From: Muribaculaceae bacterium
GTDB lineage: Bacteria > Bacteroidota > Bacteroidia > Bacteroidales > Muribaculaceae
Direction: 5' to 3'
Assembly (NCBI GenBank): GCA_028689665.1
Contig: JAQVCR010000017.1
Coordinates: 1 to 51,221, forward strand
Length of the DNA stretch: 51,221 nucleotides
The notes under the pieces are model-generated. The model was not told the origin of the DNA. It ran no database searches and was given only the letters and a program-made list of their open reading frames with translations. This document shows positions 45,357 through 51,221 of this stretch, one piece after another (the first letter of the stretch is position 1; each line of letters opens with the position of its first letter). Position numbers and translations under genes: made by a program.

Positions 45357-46673
45357 ATGATGGAATATAATGACGCTATAGAATTTTTGTATAATCAACT
45401 TCCTATGTTTCAACGGGTAGGAGGGACTGCTTACAAAGCAGGATTAGAAACCAGCATTAAGTTGAATAAAATTTTTAATGAACCATATAAAAGTTATCAC
45501 ACTATTCATATAGCCGGGACTAATGGCAAGGGCTCTGTCTCGCATTTATTAGCGGCGACTTTGCAACTTAGTGGCTATAAAGTTGGCTTATATACATCAC
45601 CACATTTGATTGATTTTAGAGAAAGGATAAAGGTCAATGGTGAGATGATTTCTAAAGAGGCTGTTATGAAATTCATCGACAGCTATTTGTCAAATTCGGA
45701 GAGTGATACTGTAAAACCCTCATTTTTTGAATTAACCATGACTATGGCTTTTGATTATTTTAGACAGCAGAAAGTAGATGTGGCTGTTATTGAAGTAGGA
45801 TTAGGTGGACGTCTGGATAGTACTAACATTATAAATCCTGATTTATGTGTTATTACTAATATTTCTTTCGACCACACTCAATTTTTAGGTACTACTTTGG
45901 CTGAGATAGCATCTGAAAAAGCAGGAATAATAAAGCATGATATTCCGGTTCTAATTGGAGAATCTACCGATGAAACTCGACCTGTATTTCTAAATAAAGC
46001 GCAAAAAGAGGGTGCTTGTATCACTTTTGCTGAAGATAATAATAAGATATTAGCATATTCACGTAGTGAGCATTATCTTAAATTTGATACAAGTGATTTT
46101 GGCATTTTGAGAGGGGAATTGTCGGGAGATTGTCAGATAAGAAATGCAAATACTGTTTTAAATAGTATCTCTATACTACGAGGACTTAATTATAAGATTG
46201 GTAATGATGCTGTAATAAATGCTTTCGCCGAAGTGTGCGAATTGACTGGATTAATGGGGCGATGGATGACTGTTAATAACAAGCCTCGTTGTATTTGCGA
46301 CACTGGGCATAATGTCGGTGGAATTAAATATATTGTAAATCAATTAAAATCGGAAAAGTATGATAAATTACATATCATTATAGGATTTGTGAATGATAAA
46401 GATGTAACTCATATTATGGAAATGTTGCCTACAAATGCTACTTATTATTTTACGCAAGCCCAAATACCACGAGCTTTATCTTGTGAGAAAGTACAAAACA
46501 TTGCACAAAAATATAATTTAGTTGGCGAAAAGTATAATACTGTAATTGAAGCATATAATGTGGCATTAAAAGCATCAAAAATTGACGATCTAATATTTAT
46601 AGGTGGAAGTACATTTATTGTAGCTGATTTATTAATTGGATTGAAAAGTGGAAAGAATGCTATAAATCTTTAA
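45357..46673 (+). CDS. folC: Bifunctional folylpolyglutamate/dihydrofolate synthase
   Basis: FolC adds glutamate to dihydropteroate and to reduced folates. The protein has the Mur-ligase-like ATP loop IHIAGTNGKGSVSHLLA, YTSPHLIDFRERIKVNG with the folate loop, EVGLGGRLDSTN, ITNISFDHTQFLG, and a C-terminal glutamate-ligase domain with ICDTGHNVGG. The frame is open to 45246, but the N-terminal extension runs through the chromate gene in another frame. I place the start at the ATG at 45357 (MMEYNDAIEFLYNQLPMF), giving 438 residues; ATG 45360 is equally possible. Its last 14 bases overlap the convergent yihY-type gene. Confidence 0.94.
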   Translation: MMEYNDAIEFLYNQLPMFQRVGGTAYKAGLETSIKLNKIFNEPYKSYHTIHIAGTNGKGSVSHLLAATLQLSGYKVGLYTSPHLIDFRERIKVNGEMISKEAVMKFIDSYLSNSESDTVKPSFFELTMTMAFDYFRQQKVDVAVIEVGLGGRLDSTNIINPDLCVITNISFDHTQFLGTTLAEIASEKAGIIKHDIPVLIGESTDETRPVFLNKAQKEGACITFAEDNNKILAYSRSEHYLKFDTSDFGILRGELSGDCQIRNANTVLNSISILRGLNYKIGNDAVINAFAEVCELTGLMGRWMTVNNKPRCICDTGHNVGGIKYIVNQLKSEKYDKLHIIIGFVNDKDVTHIMEMLPTNATYYFTQAQIPRALSCEKVQNIAQKYNLVGEKYNTVIEAYNVALKASKIDDLIFIGGSTFIVADLLIGLKSGKNAINL

Positions 46674-47982
46674 TTAGTTTATCTTTTAAGTGTTCGTGTG
46701 CTATATCGTTTATATTTTCTATTTCATTAATTAATTCGTTATAGTTGCAATCGAAATTGTTGAGAAATTGGCAATTACCATTTGAATTTAATTTTTCAAT
46801 TAATATTCCTATTGATAATTTATTTATATCAAAAGCAGGTTGGAATCGCTTATCCATTATGCTGCATTCATTTTCGCTATCAATAGCTACAAGTATTTTT
46901 GTCCTTATAAGGCGGTCGATAATATTTTTAATTAGCTGAATTGGGACAAGAGTTAAGTTAGCAAGCTCGGTATATGAGTATGCCTTTTCTTGATTTTCAA
47001 AACGTTTAACTATTAGATTAGTTAATACGATTGTAATATTGAGCTTATATTTATTAGAAATATTTGCAATTTTCGATTTGTAATTAAAACTAAAGATGTT
47101 TTGAGCCGAAAATGTCAATCCTACGCCACCTAAAGTAATTAGCCATGTGAAGTGAAGCCATATTAGGAATAATGGAACGAAGGCAAAGCTACCATATATT
47201 GCATTGTATTTAGATACATATATTTGTCCTGCAACAAATAACCATTGTAAAATGTGGAAAGCAGTTCCACTTAAAATGCCAGATATTAATGCGTATTTAA
47301 AACGGACTTTAGTATAGGGTATTAAATAGAATGTAGCTGCAAATATTAACCATGTAAGTATAATTGGTAAGATGTCGAGTATCCACATCATTAGTGGCGA
47401 AAAAATTGTGTCCGAACTAATTGTAGCCATAAAAATGGATAGTCCACCTTCGCAAATTATAAGAATAGGAAAGATGAGAAACATTGCTGTATAATCTGTG
47501 ATTTTTCTATAGTATGGTCTACCTTGCTTTACACTCCAAATATGATTAAAAATATCTTCTACGTTTAATGTTAGGCTTATTAGTGTCCACAATAGAAATA
47601 CGATACCAATACCTAGAAATATACCTTGTGATGATTGCTCTAGATAGGATTCTACAAATATGATTCCTTTCTCTAGTGCATCTTTTTGTGCTGGTAGATA
47701 TTTAAACAGCTCAGACTCAATTAATTTTTGAAAGCCAAAACCTCGAGCTATCGCAAAGAGAAGGGCTAAAGCCGGAACTATTGCTAAGAGGGTATTGAAA
47801 GTGAGCGAAGAAGCTTTTTGTTGAAGATTCTTATCGAGAAATGATGTAATAAAAAGATTAATAGTTTTAATAAAGTCGACTGGATAAGTCCTTCGTGTAT
47901 CGTTCCATACACCGACTGTGCAATAATAGAATTGTTTAAATATTATTGTGCGTATTCGTTGGTATGTCCTTTTTATATTCAA
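46660..47982 (-). CDS. YihY/BrkB-family inner-membrane protein
   Basis: The 440-residue protein has about six membrane helices in the first 310 residues. The family signatures KASSLTFNTLLAIVPALALLF and YGSFAFVPLFLIWLHFTWLI are both present. A soluble C-terminal part (about 315-440) looks like a winged helix. The family was once annotated as ribonuclease BN, a name now known to be wrong; the true function is unknown. It follows rnpB on the same strand by about 28 bp and may share its transcript. Its 3' end overlaps folC by 14 bp. Confidence 0.9.
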   Translation of the reverse strand: MNIKRTYQRIRTIIFKQFYYCTVGVWNDTRRTYPVDFIKTINLFITSFLDKNLQQKASSLTFNTLLAIVPALALLFAIARGFGFQKLIESELFKYLPAQKDALEKGIIFVESYLEQSSQGIFLGIGIVFLLWTLISLTLNVEDIFNHIWSVKQGRPYYRKITDYTAMFLIFPILIICEGGLSIFMATISSDTIFSPLMMWILDILPIILTWLIFAATFYLIPYTKVRFKYALISGILSGTAFHILQWLFVAGQIYVSKYNAIYGSFAFVPLFLIWLHFTWLITLGGVGLTFSAQNIFSFNYKSKIANISNKYKLNITIVLTNLIVKRFENQEKAYSYTELANLTLVPIQLIKNIIDRLIRTKILVAIDSENECSIMDKRFQPAFDINKLSIGILIEKLNSNGNCQFLNNFDCNYNELINEIENINDIAHEHLKDKLIKDL

Positions 47983-48010
47983 AATAAAAACGATATTTTA
48001 AAATAAAAAT

Positions 48011-48374
48011 AGTGAGGCTATAAGCCGGGTTATGTTTATTATATGTTATCAACAATTGAACGATATAATAAGCTTGTCATTTATCTAATCTTAATGTTGC
48101 CATTAAGATTTAGCAGTCTACCCCTCGACAATGGGCGAGTAACCCTTAAATGTCGATATACTTGACCTTGCAACTCATAAGACGTGCGGCATTCTATGTC
48201 GCCATAGATTCCGGTAGGCTCTTACTCTACCTTTTCACCCTTACCGATGATCGGCGGTTATTTTCTGTCACGTTACTCTACCTTTACAGATAGCTTCCCG
48301 TTAGGAAATATGATACTCTGTGTTGCCCAGACTTTCCTCTCATTGCCATACAACGAGCGACAAGCCACCTCACT
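48011..48374 (-). ncRNA. rnpB: RNase P RNA (class A)
   Basis: This is the catalytic RNA that matures tRNA 5' ends. On the minus strand, the terminal P1 stem AGTGAGG (48368-48374) pairs with CCTCACT (48011-48017). The conserved core GAGGAAAGTC (P4 and J region) is followed by the usual ACAGAA element. ATAACCCGGCTTATAG near the 3' end includes the strand that completes P4 and the tRNA-CCA-facing region. The total of about 364 nt is normal. A -7 element at 48384-48391 lies just before the predicted 5' end, supporting it. An AT-rich, U-rich stretch follows the 3' end. Confidence 0.95.
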
Positions 48375-48383
48375 AATTATTTA

Positions 48384-48391
48384 CAAAGATA
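48384..48391 (-). promoter_or_regulatory. -7 element for rnpB
   Basis: TATCTTTG on the minus strand, a full -7 match, sits about 10 bases upstream of the predicted RNase P RNA 5' end at 48374. This is the right distance for it to set that end. No -33 TTTG is evident. Confidence 0.6.
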
Positions 48392-48417
48392 ATAATTAAT
48401 ATTAAATATTCTGATTA

Positions 48418-50391
48418 TTATCTTTCTTTATTGCATTCATAATCGCATGGGATAATAGCCCAAAATGTCGAGCCGGAGCCTGGACTAGAATCTATACCGA
48501 TAGTTCCACCTTCAGCTTCAACTATTGCTTTACATATTGCCATTCCCAATCCGGTGCCTTGTGCAAAATCATTTAATTTATAGAAGCGCTCAAAAACTTT
48601 CGGTATATTTTCCTTTTCAATTCCTACTCCTGTATCTTCACAAAATAATTTGATTCCATTATCTAGCAATTCAAATCCTATTGTTATGTGTCCCTTAAAT
48701 GTGAATTTGAATGCATTTGTAACAAAATTAGTGTATAACTGCATTATTCTATTTTGGTCTTTATTAATAATACAGATATCGCACGGGATAGATATTTTGA
48801 ATTTTACTTTATCATCTTTTATATCAAATCTTTTTGAGAGTGTCAGATAGATATTCTGAATACACTTTACCATATCAAAAGGGGAGTGCTTTAACTCAAT
48901 CATTCCCGCTTCTATTTTAGACAGGTCTAAGATGTCGTTGATTAGCCGTAGTAATAGTTCATTATTATCATTAATAATGCTCCAATATTCATTGCGTTCA
49001 TCGACCGATCCGTCTTTCATTAATTCGGAAAACCCTACAATAGCGTTTAATGGAGTTCTTATCTCATGGCTCATATTTGCCAAAAAAGTTGATTTTAATT
49101 TGTCCGATTCTTCGGCTTTCTCCTTAGCTAAAATAATAGCTTTTGTCTGATTATCTAATTCTTCTTTTTGCTTAGATAATATTTTATTCATCCTTTTAAG
49201 TCGGCAGAATAACGATATTGATAGTATTAGTGCTGAAATAAATACAATTAAGATGATACTTCCATATATCAAATAGTCTTTATATTGTTTAATCTTATCA
49301 TCGTCGGGGCTGATTATTTCACTATCAGATGGTATTTCGAATGGCTTTATGCCAAATTGGTCCATTTTGCTCTGATTAAAAATGTATCTATTGCTTGTAT
49401 ATCTGAATATTGGTTTTTTGCTTGTATTGTGTTCATATTCATAAATATCTGATAATATTCTTTTTATGTCATAATCGTAATTAGGAATATTCCCACCGAG
49501 TGCAATACTTTTTAAGCCCACGCCGGTAACAGTCAATATAGGTATTTGTGAATCACCGGGTATTAGGTTGTCTACCGAGCCATTAAGAATAAATGTTCCA
49601 TTATTGTCTATTCGCCAAGTACCGATAAGAATCGCAGTAGTATTATCAAAATTAGATATTTGTTGCTTTATATCGCTGGGCGATAATTTACTACCATCAA
49701 GATAGATTGGCGTGATATTCTTAAATTTGGTATTAACGGTCTCTTTGAAATGGCCAAGCAATGAAAGACCACCATAAGTGTTATCTGTTAATATTGCAAC
49801 CTTATTAACCGATGGATATAGCAGTTGAACGAGCTTTATATTGTTTTCAATATCATACCGATTCATTAGAGCGCCACAACAACGGCCTTTATCTATTGCA
49901 AGTAATCGCATATTTTTACTTTCCGGAAACCACTCGCTAAGGTCATTTGGCGTATTATTTATTGTTATTCCACGTTCACTTATATAACAACCATAAAATG
50001 GAGCGTTTGGCACAGAATCCAAGGTTAAATATGTAGACCATGCTTCCTGACCGAGTAAGATTATTGATTTTAGATTTTGGCTATTATATTTGTTTAATAC
50101 TCGCCTTAGCTTATTACTCCATGTTTTACATTCATATATTCCTCGATAATCAAGGTTCTCCATGATAAAATCATAATTATAATTATTATCATTTTCAACG
50201 TTGGATAATATTGATATAAAATCGGTAACACGCTCTGAGTCGGCTGTATATGATGTTATAATTAATACTTTCTTGCTTGGCTGGCTGTTATTTGCATAGA
50301 TATTATAACTACTAGCGATTATTAGAAGTATTATAAATAAGATTGTTCGTTGTTGATTAAGAAATTTCATACAAAAAATAATTATATTCAT
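48418..50391 (-). CDS. Sensor histidine kinase with periplasmic ABC_sub_bind-like domain
   Basis: The 657-residue membrane kinase has a signal/anchor segment near residues 10-33. A periplasmic domain follows (about 37-340) resembling the ABC substrate-binding-like fold (VLIITSYTADSERV, IILLGQEAW, VAILTDNTYGG). A transmembrane helix (about 375-397) and a coiled coil come next. The HisKA domain has the phospho-acceptor His442 (NMSHEIRTPLNAI). The HATPase domain has the N box NFVTNAFKF, DTGVGIE and GTGLGMAICK. There is no receiver domain and no response-regulator gene next to it. The start may be the ATG at 50370, which gives a better signal peptide (MKFLNQQRTILFIILLIIA). Confidence 0.88.
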   Translation of the reverse strand: MNIIIFCMKFLNQQRTILFIILLIIASSYNIYANNSQPSKKVLIITSYTADSERVTDFISILSNVENDNNYNYDFIMENLDYRGIYECKTWSNKLRRVLNKYNSQNLKSIILLGQEAWSTYLTLDSVPNAPFYGCYISERGITINNTPNDLSEWFPESKNMRLLAIDKGRCCGALMNRYDIENNIKLVQLLYPSVNKVAILTDNTYGGLSLLGHFKETVNTKFKNITPIYLDGSKLSPSDIKQQISNFDNTTAILIGTWRIDNNGTFILNGSVDNLIPGDSQIPILTVTGVGLKSIALGGNIPNYDYDIKRILSDIYEYEHNTSKKPIFRYTSNRYIFNQSKMDQFGIKPFEIPSDSEIISPDDDKIKQYKDYLIYGSIILIVFISALILSISLFCRLKRMNKILSKQKEELDNQTKAIILAKEKAEESDKLKSTFLANMSHEIRTPLNAIVGFSELMKDGSVDERNEYWSIINDNNELLLRLINDILDLSKIEAGMIELKHSPFDMVKCIQNIYLTLSKRFDIKDDKVKFKISIPCDICIINKDQNRIMQLYTNFVTNAFKFTFKGHITIGFELLDNGIKLFCEDTGVGIEKENIPKVFERFYKLNDFAQGTGLGMAICKAIVEAEGGTIGIDSSPGSGSTFWAIIPCDYECNKER

Positions 50392-50488
50392 TACAAAATA
50401 ACCATTAAACTTTATATATAAATCGAGTAAAAACCATATTAAGAAAAAAATATAAAGCGATAAAATTGTTATTAATTAAAACGTAATA

Positions 50489-50519
50489 CAAAGATAAATA
50501 TATAATGATATACAAACAA
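50489..50519 (-). promoter_or_regulatory. Promoter for the sensor kinase gene
   Basis: On the minus strand, TTG (50517-50519) and TATCTTTG (50489-50496) are separated by 20 bp; the -7 is a full match. The predicted start is near 50482, leaving a 5' leader of roughly 90-110 nt. Confidence 0.6.
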
Positions 50520-50619
50520 TTATTTCAGTAACTTTTAATGTGTTTCTTAAACTAATGTTCTGCTGTTTTAAACTATAGTTTTTAGACCATGTTTTATTAT
50601 TTATTGTTGTTTTTTTTGT

Positions 50620-50627
50620 TACCTTTG
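50620..50627 (+). promoter_or_regulatory. Probable -7 element for the outer-membrane protein gene
   Basis: TACCTTTG is a full -7 match 28 bases before the ATG at 50655. Because it lies inside the upstream extension of that reading frame, it supports 50655 as the real start. Confidence 0.5.
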
Positions 50628-50654
50628 TCGAAATTGAAACGAAACGTTGAAATA

Positions 50655-51116
50655 ATGAGGATTAGACTATTTTATTTGTTATTCATAATTGCGTTAACAG
50701 CCCATTCAGAAGATCTGGAAATCGGCTCTGCCTCTTTTGATACAGAAGTTACGCAAATTTCACATACTCATAACGATACTATACAAATAAATCAAGGCGA
50801 CTCGATACCTAAAAATAAAAGCTTTTTTAAAAAGTTTATTGATTATTTTGGCGATGCTAATAAGAATAAAAAAAATAAGAAATTTGATTTTAGTATAATT
50901 GGAGGCCCACATTATTCGACCGATACAAAATTTGGGCTTGGGTTAGTAGGTGCCGGGTTGTATAGAATGGATCGTAATGATACGATATTACCCCCATCGA
51001 ATGTTTCCTTGTTTAGCGACGTGTCGACAGTCGGATTCTATTTGATTGGTATTAGGGGAAACAATTTATTTCCAAAGGATAGATTTCGTTTAAATTATAC
51101 CCGTTGGCGGAATTAA
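50655..51116 (+). pseudogene. BamA/TamA-like outer-membrane protein, truncated, probably by an insertion
   Basis: The 153-residue remnant has a signal peptide (MRIRLFYLLFIIALTAHS), a short polar linker and a KFIDYFGDANKNKKNKKFDF segment. Barrel strands follow: IIGGPHYSTDTKFGLGLVGAG, then NVSLFSDVSTVGFYLIGIRG and RFRLNY. From memory this is the N-terminal part of a Bacteroidota surface-antigen (BamA-superfamily) barrel of about 400 residues. The resemblance stops after LNYT, where an unrelated tail of four residues (RWRN) and a stop follow. The downstream DNA looks like an element edge. The frame extends upstream to 50589, but promoter position and signal peptide favour 50655. Confidence 0.65.
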
Positions 51117-51221
51117 TTTAAGTTGATAAATATGAGTAAAAAGTTGTACATGTCGCTGATTTTTAGTAACTTAGTGGTGATTAAAACATTAAGTTCAAAC
51201 CATCGTATGTACAACCTTTAT
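51096..51221. mobile_element. Candidate left edge of an insertion sequence (continues beyond window)
   Basis: After the truncated barrel gene the sequence no longer codes for barrel strands. From 51132 a frame starting MSKKLYMSLIFSNLVVIKTL is open to the window end. An ATG at 51207 (MYNLY) in the same frame is a second possible start. The segment TTTTTAGTAACTTAGTGGTG recalls upstream regions of Bacteroidota transposase operons, perhaps IS21-like, but this is from memory. Neither the other end nor a target duplication can be seen. Confidence 0.4.

Noticed and set aside
50589..50654. Upstream 22-residue extension of the truncated barrel gene
   Set aside because: A -7 promoter element lies within it, and the signal peptide begins at 50655.

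Overview
The window is an AT-rich stretch of a Bacteroidota chromosome, most likely from a Bacteroidales anaerobe. Five things support this. Gene starts are preceded by the lineage's own promoter type (a -33 TTTG or TTG and a -7 TAnnTTTG, 19-21 bp apart). The primary sigma factor is the short form without region 1.1. FeoB carries a fused FeoA domain. A class III (oxygen-sensitive) ribonucleotide reductase is present. One very large secreted protein ends in a type IX secretion (T9SS) sorting domain. I cannot place it at genus level; the T9SS cargo would fit a Muribaculaceae- or Porphyromonas-like lineage better than classical Bacteroides. Almost everything is chromosomal core. I see no CRISPR array, tRNA, rRNA operon or prophage.

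Layout. 1-6324 (+): the 3' end of thiL, a nucleoside phosphorylase with its own promoter and terminator, then a tight menaquinone operon menD-menB-menC-menE. 6411-8783 (+): feoB. 8772-11477 (-): nrdD-nrdG. 11672-15041 (-): ftsY, then rimO-menF. 15144-18152 (-): a DUF4924-type gene, rfbD and prfC. 18184-18885 (-): a Crp/Fnr-type regulator. 19145-20313 (-): two small exported proteins. 20763-25432 (-): an exported beta-propeller protein translationally coupled to a 1249-residue T9SS-type amidase. 25702-29221 (-): patatin-like lipase, cytoplasmic GH13 amylase, prs. 29383-34155 (+): tsaC, a polyprenyl-phosphate sugar transferase, a ClC chloride carrier, fmt. 34218-40505 (-): a leucine/isoleucine operon (leader peptide-leuA-leuC-leuD-second synthase-leuB) preceded by a complete ribosome-mediated attenuator. 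40639-43977 (-): a small beta-barrel protein, rpoD, and a Do-family periplasmic protease. 44248-46673 (+): a split chromate-transporter pair and folC. 46660-47982 (-): YihY. 48011-48374 (-): RNase P RNA. 48418-50391 (-): a sensor kinase. 50655-51116 (+): an outer-membrane protein gene cut off by what looks like the edge of an insertion sequence running out of the window.

How it fits together. Menaquinone synthesis, FeoB ferrous iron uptake and the anaerobic ribonucleotide reductase describe an anaerobic, quinone-respiring cell. The leu operon holds two synthases of the isopropylmalate/citramalate family and shared LeuCDB enzymes. Its leader peptide is rich in Ile and in rare Leu codons, so its attenuator plausibly senses charging of both tRNAs. 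This attenuator is the most interesting regulatory object I found. The propeller-amidase pair and the disrupted outer-membrane gene are the other places most worth a second look.
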